A DNA stretch of 64,000 nt from Luscinia megarhynchos (lineage: Eukaryota > Chordata > Aves > Passeriformes > Turdidae): positions 46,033,761-46,097,760 of the forward strand of contig CM067592.1 of the NCBI GenBank assembly GCA_034336665.1. Direction: 5' to 3'. The translations under genes and the position numbers were made by a program. Below the pieces are notes generated by a model, which saw only the letters and a program-made list of their open reading frames with translations, ran no database searches and was not told the DNA's origin. Shown piece by piece: positions 1-12,800 of the stretch. Every line of letters begins with the position of its first letter. Position 1 is the stretch's first letter.

Positions 1-480
1 AATGCCTTCCTCAATGCCGCTCCTTCTGCCCCTGCTACCCCCTCTCTGTCCAGTACCAGCCCATGACTCAGAGGTCTTGTGTCGGCAGGCTTTAGAAAGC
101 AGGAATCTGGTGTTGGGCCAGCACCTGCCAGCCGTCTTTTGGGTATGGCACATCCACTCAGCACATGGTGAGAGGGAGGTTTCTAAGTGGAGTTGTCATG
201 TTTAGCAGCACTTCCAGCTGTGGGTGCTTTAACAAGACTACCCCTATGGTAAGCCTTGTCCTTTGATGTTCACCTGCCCGATCTGCTTTCCAAAAGCTTT
301 TAGAAGGGCTTCTATCTCTTTAAAACCCTCCAGGATACAGCCCGTAAAAGCTCGTTCAGGTTTTTCTGGGGACAAGAGGGAGGAGAAAGTAGGCCGGTGT
401 TTACTGTGCTTTTTCTCATCCTGACAGCCACAAAACCGGGCTGGTTCCAGCCTTTCCAGCCGTATGCATCCGTGCGATTA
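1..480. other. Upstream flank of RIGI, no gene seen
   Basis: About 480 bases of ordinary sequence before the CpG-rich RIGI promoter. A short frame open from the window edge has no recognisable domain and no conservation I can claim. In other vertebrates TOPORS lies upstream of RIGI, but no TOPORS exon is recognisable here. Confidence 0.5.
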
Positions 481-560
481 GCCAGGGTGGTGGCGGCGGT
501 CCCCCTTTTCTTTAGCTAAGGACAGACGCGAGCGGAAAGCAGCGTTTCCCCCCCAGACGC

Positions 561-570
561 TTTCGGTTTC
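561..570 (-). promoter_or_regulatory. ISRE core in RIGI promoter
   Basis: The + strand reads TTTCGGTTTC, so the - strand is GAAACCGAAA, an exact match to the interferon-stimulated response element core GAAANNGAAA. It lies about 195 bases before the RIGI ATG. IRF/ISGF3 binding here would fit the known interferon induction of RIG-I. Match is seen; function is inferred. Confidence 0.7.
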
Positions 571-700
571 CATTCTCCAGCAGCACCCAAGTTTCTTTTT
601 CCCGTCGCTCCCTGCTTGGGGGCGGCTCCCACTGAGCCCCCGCCGGCTCGGTCCGTACCGCGGCTGCGGCGGGCTCGGCACCGGCACCGGCACTGGCACA

Positions 701-733
701 GGGATCGGGGTCGGGATCGGGATCGGGGTCGGG
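701..733 (+). repeat. GGGATC/GGGGTC hexamer array, G-quadruplex motif
   Basis: Six G-runs of three to four Gs, each separated by two or three bases (loops ATC or TC/TCG), end 32 bases before the RIGI ATG. The spacing satisfies the usual G3+N1-7 quadruplex pattern. It is probably within the 5' UTR and so could fold in RNA as well as DNA. Confidence 0.7.
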
Positions 734-765
734 ACCGCTGGCAGCGGTGCGCAGCCGGCCTCGCC

Positions 766-871
766 ATGACGGCGGAGGAGAAGCAGAACCTGCGGTGCTA
801 CCGGCGGTACATCGAGAGGAGCCTGAACCCCCTGTACGTCCTCAGCAACATGACGGACTGGCTGTCCGACG
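766..871 (+). CDS. RIGI: RIGI coding exon 1 (CARD1 start)
   Basis: Residues 1-35 plus one base. Begins MTAEEKQN; the human phospho-site Ser8 position is Asn here. Donor G|GTGAG. Confidence 0.93.
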
Positions 872-3800
872 GTGAGAGCCGGCAGCGGGCTGACCCCCGC
901 CCCTGCCCCCTGCCCCTCGCTCTTTCCCCTGTCCTGCCCCCTGGCCCCTTGCCCTGGCCCCTGCCCCTGTCCTGCCCCCTGCACCTGTCCCATCCCCTTC
1001 CCCTGCCCCTTCCCCCTGCCCCTGTCCTGCCCCCTGCACCTGTCACATCCCCTTCCCCTGCCCCTTCCCCTGCTCCTGCACCTGTCCCATCCCCTTCCCC
1101 CATCCCCCTGCCCCCTTGCCCTGCTCCTGCCCCCTGTCCTGCCCCTGTCCTGCCTCTGCACCTGCCCCATCCCCTTCCCCTTCCCCTGTCCTGCCCCCTG
1201 CACCTGTCCCATCCCCTTCCCCTGCCCCTGCACCTGTCCCATCCCCTTCCCCTGCCCCTTCCCCTGCTCCTGCACCTGTCCCTTCCCCTTCCCCTTCCCC
1301 TGCCCCTGCACCTGTCCCATCCCCATCCCCTGCCCCATCACCGGCCCCTGCCCCCGCCCTCACTGCCTGTGCCGGCTCCTGGCAGAGGTGAAAGAGAGGA
1401 TCCGTAAGGAGGAGGAGAGGGGGGTGACGGCGGCCGCCGCGCTGTTCCTGGATGCCGTGCTGCTGCTGGAGGCGGAGGGCTGGCTCCGGGGATTCCTGGA
1501 TGCGCTGGTGGCTGCAGGTGCGTGCCGCTCCCGGGGGATTGTGCGCTGCTCCCCGGCCGGGGCTCGGCTGCCGCTCCTGGGCAGATGCCGCAGGGAAAGG
1601 CGAGCCTGGAAATAAGCCTGCTGGGAAGTGAAGCAGCTGGAACAATTCAGAGGATGGAGAAAGCCTCATTGACCCGGGACTTGTTTGTCTGAGAGCCTTT
1701 GAACAAGACACCCATTGTTCTCAGCAACTACAATGAAAGGAGGCTAAATCCCCTGAAACCGAAAGCCGAACGGGTTTCAGGAGGTGCCTGGGGATTGCCT
1801 GGTAACTGTGGGGTAACTTCACTCAACGACAGAGCCTTAGATGACTCTTAAAAATTGCTAAAAATTACTCAGTGACATTGAAAGTTGTCTGTTTCAATAA
1901 GTAAGTAACCGTTAGTGCTTTATGAGAATGATTGTTCCACAGTAGCTATAACTACTTCATGTGTAAGTTCCTAATCCAATTTCCTTTATGGAATGGAACA
2001 GAAGAGATTGTGAAGATATAAAATTAGCAGCATCTGTCAGCTTTCCTCTATACCTCTATATTGTATCATAGGTTCTTGTTGATGATTTATTGGATATGTT
2101 CAACCCCACAAATTCATGACATAAGCTACTTTTAATTTCTTCACCATTAATTATGAATAATTATCTCAGTGAACAAATATTACAAAATTTCTTATCACTT
2201 GGATGTAGCCCACTTAAAGCAAGTACTAGGCCCAGAGCAACCCTTTACCAGTCTGTGATAATCCTGATTTCTGAATTGCAAAATTATCTACTTTGAACCT
2301 GCTAGTAGTGTTCAGTTTGGTCTATCTTCAGCAAAAATTTGAGACTGTTAGCCTTCTGACTCAAAGTGCTATCCCAAGTACTTGTTAGTTGGGCCAGATA
2401 CTAGAATTTAGGATTTCTCTTCTTTTTGGCAGATGCAGGGATAAGTAATACTTAGACTAAAGACATTATTGTGGTAAGTATCCATACCATTCTCCTGGTC
2501 TTCTAAAAGGAAATAAGAATTAGGCAAATTCCTTTTGTTTGCCCACAAGTTCCCCTGGGACCCTGATCTTCTTTTTTCCATTTCAGAATCCTACACAGCA
2601 AATCTCACAAGTACTTAAATTATGCTTCCCTGCCACTGTCTGTTTTAGGACAGTATTTTCAGCTATTTGATGAGTGTCTACGTTGCAAGTGTCTGTACTG
2701 CTTTCAGTCTGGGACTGGCTTGAATCCAGTACAGTTGGGATTTTTGAAAATGGATGGAGCCAAGCACAAGCATAGAAGATAAAATGGTGATAAATAAAAG
2801 AAAAGGCCACTGAAGCATCTTGTGATTCTGAGTAGGGTCCTTTGCTCTGGGAATCCTGTGGAAGAGCATCATGTAATGCAAGAATTCCAGGGATTGTATG
2901 ATTGACAGTCAGGAGTGGATATAGTAGCTTGGGTGATGTGACCTGTGACATAGTGTGGCTCTTTTTTGTTTTTTCAGGTGCTCTTTTAGCATAGGGTTTT
3001 TTGTATTAGACATACAAGTGCTAAAAAGGAAAATAGTCATTTATTAGATAAAAACTGTATGTGGCTCACCTAGTTTTATATCATTTACAGGACAAAATAA
3101 TTTTAATTTCTCCAGTGTGGCTCAGAAAATGTTTTTTCAGCTTGTTCCTACCTATTCTACATAGAGATTGAATCCACAGTAATTATTTGTATCTTTTTGT
3201 GAAAGGTTATACTGGGTTGGCAGAAGCAATTGAAAACTGGGACTTCAGCAAGCTGGAAAAACTGGAGCTGCACAGGCAGCTGCTGAAGCGGATAGAAGCA
3301 ACAATGCTAGAAGTTGATCCTGTAGCAATCATGCCATATATAAACACGTGCCTGATAGAGAGGGATTGTGATGAGATCCTGCAGGTATGGTAAAATCCTG
3401 GTATTTGCCTAGTTTTGTTTCAGAGAAGTGCTGGATGCCCCACTTGTGGGATGGATCAGTGCCTGTGTGACAGTGGCTGGGTGAGAAGGATGGCTGGCCA
3501 CAGGTCTGCCATAATTTTTATAGTTTTTTCATTTCCTATTCTCAACTGGAAAGCCTCAGAGGTTTATGGTAGATAAAGTTTATTACAAGGACTTTGACAG
3601 AATAGCTCTGTGGCAGAATTGAAGCTGTAGTGGGTAAATGGCTGAATCTTATTGTAAAGCTTTTATTCATTGAGAAAAAAATGCAATTTTCAGCTGAACA
3701 TCAAACGTAACAAATTCACCTGCTAAGCAAACAGAGTGGGTTTGGTTGCTCGGAACCTTCAGCAGTTTCTGTTTGTGGTGTGCACAGATCAGTGAATACA

Positions 3801-6800
3801 GAAGCAAAGCAGCTGGGATTACCAAACTCATTGAGTGCCTCTGTCGCTCAGATAAGGAAAACTGGCCCAAAAGTCTTCAGCTGGCACTGGATAATGCAGG
3901 ATATTACAATGCAAGTGAACTGTGGAATATAAGAGAAGGTAAAACATGAATTTTTTTCTTTATTATACTCTTTTCCTGTTCTTGTACCAGACAGTAATTT
4001 TTTTCAGGAGAATCAGATGAATTTGGAAGGATACTGTTGGACTACTTCGCAGTCTAAAAAGAAAAAAACTTTTAAAGATTTATTTTAAATGTCTTTTATA
4101 TAAATACAAGTACTATCCTATAAACAGGCAGAAATTAGTTTTTGACAGTTTTTCCTCCCAAATTGTTAGGCATGGTGCTTTTTTTGGTAAGAAGAATCAG
4201 GCAGCACAGGCTCTTGAGGCATAAAAATAGCCAAACAGTTATTTTCTTCCTTCCCGTCTTAATTCAACTTTTGCCATCTCTTTGGTTGTTTGAGTTGTGA
4301 TAGATGCAATATTTTCTTATAAAATATGATTAGTAATATGATAGATTAGATACTTATAAGCTTCTATGATCCCCAGAGGAGATCATATACCTTTTTCTGT
4401 GAGAAATCTATAAACAGCCCTTACCAAGTCATTATGTTCCCTTTTTGTAAAAGTGCAGAATTGTGTCTCATAAGATTTTGCTTTTGTCATTGAATTTACC
4501 CTTCTCTCCTTGAAAAATACTTGTCTAAGTAATTGACAACACGGGGGAATTTAGAGAAGAATACATGATTTTGCTATTAAAAATGTGATTTTAGATAAAC
4601 TGGACTGTGTATCTACGTATGTACATTTGCTGTCTCCCTAGGTGCTTGTTTGAATTGGTTTTTTAGTTAGCAACAGGGGTAAGCTATATTTAAGTGGCTT
4701 CTTAAACTATATTTATTATTTTGAAGTTTTTTTATTACTCCAGTCAAAGGGAATAATTTCTTATCTGGAGAATTATTTATTGTATATGCATAACATTGTA
4801 TACATAATTAATGATTTTATTAAAATATAGGCAAAATAATACACAAGAGTAATACCTATATGTATATAGACATTGTTTTATGTAGATGGTGGCTATACAT
4901 ATTATTTGTTGAAAGTTCTATTTTTAATGTTATCACTGTCTTTTGGGGCAGCTTCCTCTAAAATCCAACTCAGCAAAGCCAAAGTCAGCTTACTGAAGAA
5001 GCATTGTCCATATTGGAAACATTTTATGCTGGCAGTTCAGAGGAGTCAGTACCAGAAATTAATTGCAGATATCAATGTGCTTTCTGGAGCTGGATTGATG
5101 AGCAGATGTGTTCTTTCTCCCACTCCAAAAGCAGTGCTTTGTGATCATGTGTTCTGATTGCAAAGAGACTCTTCATGCTGGGCCCAGGGAGGGTTCTTTG
5201 AGAAAGTATTAATTATAACACCAAAGAAAATTTATCTTTTGACATTATGTAATATAAAGAATAGAGATATTCTTACAATTTCTGGGTCCTTTCAGAAGGT
5301 GGGGAGAAAGGGAGAGCAGAATCTTGAATTTACGAAGCTTCTTTGAATTCCTAAGAGTTTTTCATGCTTGTGGTTAATGTCCATGTTACACAGTGTCTTC
5401 TTGTCACTAAACACAGACAATAAAATTTCCTCACAGTCTATTGTCTTCTTTGTTTCTTGGAAATTGTTAGAAATGCATTGAGCACTTGGTTCTTATAAAC
5501 CCAGGATTCTCAGTGCTATCCATCTTCCTTGAAAAGGAGCCTGTGTACAGCATCATTTTATGTAATCTTTTTCTTCCAGCAACCAACTCCTTCACCTTGT
5601 CGTCCCAGCAAATTCGTTTTAAAATCCTAACATGCCTTTTTTCCATTTATACAGAGAATGGCAAAGATGTGGATGGTGAAATGACAGAAGCTTCTGAGAA
5701 TTACTTTGAAACCATGGTGACATTTTCTGAAGAAGCAGAATGTGATAATCTCAGTGAAAACCTCTCTTCAGTTTCAGGTAAGTCTTAAGAACTTAGAAGT
5801 TTGAGGTTCGTGTTTTCCATTTCCTTGAGATTCCCAAAGGACACAGATGTGGTGTGCTCCAATGAAAGGTACTGAGGAATTAGTACAAATCTCTGATTTG
5901 ATTTAGCTGTCTTCTCTTTTAATTTTAAAGGATCTCATGCTGGGCTTTGCAAATGTTAGGGGTTGCCCCTATTTATCACATTTCTAGTGAAAAGTTTTTC
6001 TATCAGCACATGATCAAAAAAGGTCCCCAACCAGCCTGTTGTTTATGCACCTCTTCTCTGATAGAATTAATTCCCACATGACCTGATATTAACCCATTTA
6101 GAGAACTGAATATGACTGCAAAGGGTCTGTGCAGTGACTGTCATGGCAAATTTTGCTCCACCAATAGTTTCTAGTTCCTATTCCGCCAGTCCAAACACTC
6201 TGACCAGACTACAGTTTAAGAGAGTAATAACTTCAAAGGTCTGTAGAGCAGAAAGCAAAAATAAATCCTGTGCATGTATTTGGGGAAAAAAAATCCCTTG
6301 TGTTTTCATTCTGTGTTGAAAAAACTCCAGTTGGAGCGAGCATTGTCAGCCAAGACCTTGACATGAGTTCATTTTGTGAATCACGGTTGAGGGGCAACAA
6401 AAGTGTGCCGTCAAACTCACACAAAATTCTTGTTTCGTGCATCTGTCCTGTTCAGAGGCTTGTCTATCACAGAATGTTCTGTGTAGAGTGCAAAGACTCT
6501 TTTACCTTAATCATTTTAGATTGCAACTATATGAGGCAGAACCTATTTTTTGCATTTTTATTGCAACACTCTTCACAAAAGCATTGTTTTATCCTAGAAA
6601 GCACATATGAGTCTTCATCTGTTTATAAGCCAAAGAAGGCCCGGAGCTACCAGATTGAGCTTGCACAGCCTGCTATTGATGGGAAAAACACATTGATTTG
6701 TGCCCCCACAGGTAAGGAGACAGGCGTTTCTCAGAAAAATTCTCTTGGTGCATACGGCTGTAAGGATAAGGAATGGTAAAGGTTGAATCAGACTTCTTCA

Positions 6801-9800
6801 ACTGTTTATTTCAAAGCTGTCTTCCTTGCAGGAGATCCAGACCTCCCCTGCAATTAATGACCATGGTCAGCACAGAGGCTGGCAAGACAACGTGTCTGTT
6901 GGCACGTCAGTGCTGGTATTCAGCACATTCAGCAATCATTTCCGTGTTCTGACTTCTGCTTTCTCACTCCTCAGTGTGAATTTTTCAGTTAAAGCCAGTC
7001 ACTAATCTTTGCAGATATTTAAGAAATTTGTTTTGCAAGTTGAAGGAAGAGTAGGATGAGTTAGCCTGAGGCTCTCCTCTCTTCTCTACTGCAATGCCTG
7101 TAACATTCAGACAGCCTAATTTTCTCCTGAGCCCTGGAGAGGCAAGTGGGATAGCAGAGGCAGGGTTAGAGGAGAGCTCTGGGGAGCCTGGACAGCAAGC
7201 TGAGGCCCAAAGGAAAGCAAGTGGGCGAGGAGCAAGGCTGCATGGGGAAGGATGGAAGCTGAAAAGGCCTGATGTCTGTACATAGTCTGATTTGATGTAG
7301 AGCACACGCTAAGAGTGGAAAACAGATTCAGTGATTTCAAAGAATTCAAGTACAACAGACAATGGATTTTAATCCCTAGTGACTGATTAATGACCTTTAC
7401 AGACTGAAATTGTGAGAGAAAAAGGGATGATTCCCCACCTGAGTAAGCAATATCCTTGTGTTCAAATCTGTTCCAAATGTGTTCAAGTCTGGAAGAGTAG
7501 TGGCCCCATTGTCAGCTCCCCTTTGTTACAAGGCATTCAGATGAGACAAGCTACTGCTCACAGATGCACCTTTTCATACTATTCCTTTACCTTTCATGTT
7601 TTTTGTTTAAAGGATCTGGAAAAACTTTTGTGGCACTTCTGATTTGTGAACATCATTTGCAAAACGTTCCCTCAGGACAAAAGGCAAAAGTTGCCTTCCT
7701 TGCAACCAAAGTGCCAGTGTATGAGCAGCAGAAAAATGTGTTCAGGCAGCATTTTGAAAGGAGTGGGTAAGTGTGGTGGCTTCCAGAAAATAAAATGCCT
7801 TATATGTCAGCTGTGGCTAGGGCAAGGTGTAATGGGTTTGTTAATGGATTTTAATGGGTGAACAAGTGTGTTTGACAGTAACATCAGGATTATGTGTAGC
7901 TGTAAGGATGGCATTGCTATAGAGACTTTGTTTGGAGAATCTGAAGTTTGGTTTTGGAGAGTTTAAGCACTCGCTCTTGTACATCTGTGGAAACGGTGAA
8001 AGTATTTCTGCACAACATATTTCTGTACTTAAAGGGTGAGGTGTGTTCTCTCTTGAGACTCCTTTCATGCCTGCTTCCAAAGATGAGGCAGTTTCTAGCA
8101 GTAGCAGTGGGATTCCTCTTGCCATTCTCAGAGTCTCTATTTTCTAAATGGAAGGATCCAAACTTCTTTGGTTTTGAAACCTCTAGTGAGAAAATGATAG
8201 TCCACCTCTCAGATGGGACTGCAAATTGCTTAGAGGGGCATTGACAGCCTTTATCTTCAGATTTTGAGGGAGCTGGTTACTGAACACTCACATATGTATC
8301 CCTGTAGCTGTGGGAAAAGGAGGCTGCTGGGCAGGAGCAGTCCCACGATGTACATGAAAGGGATGTTACATGTGCACTGGCAAATGCAGCTTAAGTGCAC
8401 AAGTTAACCACTCCTCAAATATGATATGTTTTTGTTAATGGCAGTTGAAATTCCAGTTATTTACCCTCAGCTTTTTTTTTCTCATCTTCTGTGGTCCAAC
8501 TGCCAGCTCCAACACTTTGACATTTGAAACTTAGTAACTGCCTTTCAAGCTCTCTGAAAAACCCATTTTTCTAGTTTTTCTTGTCCTGTAAGATATCCCT
8601 TTTTCATACCCTGTTTTTTGTATCTTCTTTCCAGATACTCTGTTCAAGGAATTTGTGGTGAAACAGTTGCAAATATGTCTGTAGAAAATGTTATCCAGGA
8701 CAGTGACATCATTGTGCTAACTCCCCAGATTCTTGTGAATAGCATGGAGAAGGGGATCCTTAGCTCCCTCTCCATCTTCACTCTGATGATATTCGATGAG
8801 TGCCACAACACTACAGGCAACCACCCTTACAATGTGTTGATGACCAGATACCTGGATCAAAAATTTGACTCCTCTGCAAACCAGCTGCCTCAGGTAAGGT
8901 CCAGCCAGTCAGGGGTGGAAACATTAGAGCTGAAAGTGTTTTGCAATGCAGTTAGTAAAGTCTTGCCTTTTGTGCTAATCCAGTTCAAGCTCCCACTTAA
9001 CAATGGCTGCAAGTGGAAATGGTAGCATCATTTTTTCCTTCTTGGGGACTTCCAGGCTTTTTTCCAATTCTACATCTTCCCTGCAGCTGCCAAGAAAGAC
9101 TGATCAAGCATGGCAAAGACTGAATACCTGAGAGCAAATGGAAGAGCTGAGAAAACATGTAATTTAGTAACCTCCTTGTTGCCTCTCTGTTCTGTTTTCT
9201 GCCCAATAAAATGGGGACACTGCCTCTGCTGACATGAGGTTTTCATCCAGCTGAAAAGACATCTCTGAATGAATGCAAAGAATGGGTCTGGGTGTGGGTT
9301 TGCTCTTCCTCTGTAGGATAAGCACTGGCAAATACAGCTTGTTATGGATTTAAATGGCTGGATAGTTTATTTTAAGTTTAAATACTCAAAGTCTGAGTGC
9401 CTCGGAGAGGGCATGAGTACAAACAGGTTTTGGTTCTTAAGGTTTTGTGCCTGTTTCTTGTTTGCTTCTTCTGCCTGTTTTGTTTCCTGCTTTTGCAGAT
9501 GGTGGCAATTTGGTGACTGGTAACAATGTCTCCTGGTTTTATTCCACATTTGTGACGAAGGAGAAACCACAGCTATTCATGTGTTTGCTTAGATTGTAGG
9601 TTTAACTGCTTCTGTTGGAGTTGGCAATGCCAAAAGCACTAATGAAACTGTAGAGCACATCTGTACCCTCTGCTCCTACCTTGACATACAGGCCATATCC
9701 ACTGTCAGAGAGAACAAACAAGATCTGCAGAGGTTTGGAAACAAGCCTGAAACACGTAAGCACACGTCCTTTTTATTTCCCTCTGAGTTGCAAAGCACCA

Positions 9801-12800
9801 TGATAATGGCAGCTACCCAATTCCCCTTTATTTTAGATTAAGACAAAAGTTTAAAACTAAGCTGGAGTTTTGCTTCCTGCTAGCTTGAAAGAAGTTTAGA
9901 CTTGTAATTCCTTGTTTTCTTGCAGTAAGGCAGTGCCCACTTGGACATGTTTTCTCTTTGCTGTTGATGCACCGTCTCTAGTTTTTATTCAGTTCTGCCA
10001 GTGAGGACTGGGGATTGCTTTTCTGTGCACCTGCAGTGCTCATGCTCATTGACAGTAAACTTGATTGTGGTTGCATGGAGCACCATGTGTACCATTCTTC
10101 TAGACAATAATTTGTTCTGTGCTTCCTGAGGAAATGTTTTACTTACTCAGCAGACTGACATACATTTATTTTCTCTAGATATCAGATGGGTTAAAATGCG
10201 AGCTCAGAATCACTTTGCAGACATTATCTCACATCTGATGTCTGAGACAGAAGTGTTGATGAGGAAGATTTACTCAGTGGGTAAGATGCTATAATACACT
10301 TGTATTGCAGTTCAGTGTTTGATTAAATCTGTGTGAACCATTATAGCTGCAAGATCAGACACTCTTTTTTCACTTCCTTTCTCCTTCATTTTTGGCTACA
10401 TTTAACCAATATTTCCTAAATAAGAGATTACAGATAAGAGATTCAACTATTTTCCTGTTATACCTGATTAGTTTGACAGTCATAAACATCTTTGCTTAAA
10501 TTCCATCGTGTTACATGCAACTAAAAACAGTACGCTTTTGACACTGTCAAATCCTTCTGAATTTAAAGAATCTGAAACAAAAGGGCTTGCATTCAAAATG
10601 CAGTGGGCTGGATTTCGTTAATGAGATACACCTGTATGTTCTTATTTAAACATTTCTCTGAATCTTTCACACCCAATCTGTCTCTGTTAGGAAAATAAGA
10701 AACATCACAGTGGTATTACTCTGAATGTTGTTATTTTTTCCTTACAGCAAAAGTTAATTTGCACATTGCTCTGACACTTCTTGTGCTTTCTCTGGTCTCT
10801 GAGCTGCACTCGTTATTTCTGGGGTTGCCCTGACCACTTTTTCTGGTCAGCATTCTGTCCTGCTTTTGGGTACTCCTATTTCCACTTTTTATCAGGTCTC
10901 CAATAATTTCCCTTGAAAAGTCTTTGAGGTAATGTTTCAGAGTAGGATCTGTGCAACATGGATATCACTGGAGAGAGGACAAGGCTGCCCAAGAAAGGAA
11001 ACAATTGTCAGTAGGGTTCCAGATTCAGGAGCTACTCTGGTGTGAGTGAAAGTTTGCAAAGAGGAGATGCATGGTCGTGAAAAGAAAATGAGTCTTGTGA
11101 TCATGAGAATGATTCTATACCTCTTCAGAAATAAATTGATCTTTTCTGATTTTGCAGAGTTCCTAAGTGGTGTCTTCTAAGTGGCTTTTATAAAAAATTG
11201 GAGAGCAGGATAGGGCACAAAGCAGAGACCCATGAATGGATATGTTCAGGATCAGCCTTGGTCTCTCCAGCTCTGGATTAAAGGACTTTGTCTTTTGTGC
11301 TTAGGCTGGCTTTTGCACACTGACTGCTGTGCCTTAAACCTGTTTACCTCAGTTATGGATTTCCCCCCTGCCCTCCACTTCCCAGATATTTGAGAGTGAA
11401 TTATATTCTGGGGCAGGAAGGGAGAATTAAAACCCTCACACAATCAAAAGAAAACACCAACAGAACAGCCCAAAATCCAAGAAGCCTGAACAAAGAGCAA
11501 GGAGATTTTCAAAATGCACATTACATTAAGCAAACACTTCTGAAGCTTATTTTGCATTACAGTTCCTCTTGTACGAATATCAGTGGCTTCCCTTTTGTGG
11601 GCCCTGTGGTTACTGAAGCCCATGTAGGACTCAGGCAGAGTATGTATGCAGCAAACAGGTACTGCCTAGTTGTGCCTCAAGGACAGCCCCTTAGACAATA
11701 TGCTTCTGGACTAGTTCATGAATGAATATAAACTATTGAGTAGCTGGTAATTCAAGGAGCAATGTATGTACAGATTTTTGAATACTGTAGGCTTTTTCAG
11801 GATAAGGGAGCTCTAATTTTATTACTAAAGTCCCTGAAAATGTGTGTATGTACACAGATCCTCAGCTGAATTGTACTGAGTTAATCTGAGGCTAACATCT
11901 GGGTATACATTGAAACACAGGGAGTGAAGAAGACTGACAGATTCTTCACAGGTGTTTCCCAGGGGCTGGACAAGAGGCAGTGCAGAACAAACAGAAATAT
12001 TTAAATAACAGGATGAACTTTTTTGCTGTAAGGTGGTTGAACACTGGAACAGATTGCCCAAAGAAGTTGTAGACTCTCTGTCCTTGGAAGTACTCAAAGC
12101 CCATTTTTACTGAGGGGTCTGCTCTAGGTGATCTGCTTTGAGCAGAGGGTTGTACTAAGGACCTCCACAGGTGCTTTTCACCCTCAGTGGTTCTGTGATT
12201 GTGCCATAATACTGTTCTTTTGCATATACTTTTCAGAGCCAATATTAGTGGGAAATGTGTTATCCTCTAGCTAATTCTTTTTATTTGTTATTTAAGGTGA
12301 ACAAGTTTTTGGTCTCTCCTTTAATAGATACCATCTCCCAAATCAACAAGAATTACCTTGGAACACAGAGATATGAACAATGGATAGTTTCCACTCAGAA
12401 GAAATGCAGACTGTTGCAACTGGAAGATAAGGAGAAGGAGAGCAGTATTTGTAGAGACCTGTTCATTTGTACTGAGCACTTGCGGGTAAGTGTGCATCCT
12501 CTTCCCTTCCATACAGAGGCAGAGTCATTCTGTTCCTTCTGATACACATATGTTCACCTGGAAGCAGATTTTTAACCAATGTTCTATTTAGAATTGTAGA
12601 ATACACGTAGAGTTGGAAGGGACCCCTGAGGATCATTTAGTCCAGCTCCTGTCCCTAGAGAGGACATCCTCACCAGGAGCCCAAGAGCTTCGTCCAAGCA
12701 CTTCTTGAATCTGTCAGGCTGGTGCTGTGACCACTTCCCTGGGGAGCCTGTTCCAGTGTCCAACCATGCTCTGGGTGAAAAATCTTTTCCTGATATCCAA

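Larger units (their letters stand above)
480..900 (+). promoter_or_regulatory. RIGI: RIGI CpG-rich promoter and 5' UTR
   Basis: CpG-dense block running from about 480 through exon 1. It contains a GC box (GGGGGCGG, 618-625), an ISRE core (561-570), GGCACC-type repeats (about 677-700) and a G-run repeat (701-733) directly before the RIGI ATG. I see no TATA box, so the start site is probably dispersed; its position cannot be read from sequence alone. Confidence 0.7.

Noticed and set aside
1..205. 67-codon frame open at the window edge, considered as a TOPORS exon
   Set aside because: No TOPORS RING or other motif; simple Pro/Leu-rich translation.
478..1711. Long overlapping frames on both strands (Pro-rich on +, Gly/Gln-rich on -) around RIGI exon 1
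   Set aside because: They come from the hexamer array and C-rich minisatellite, which lack stops in several phases. Only the exon 1 and exon 2 segments match a protein family.
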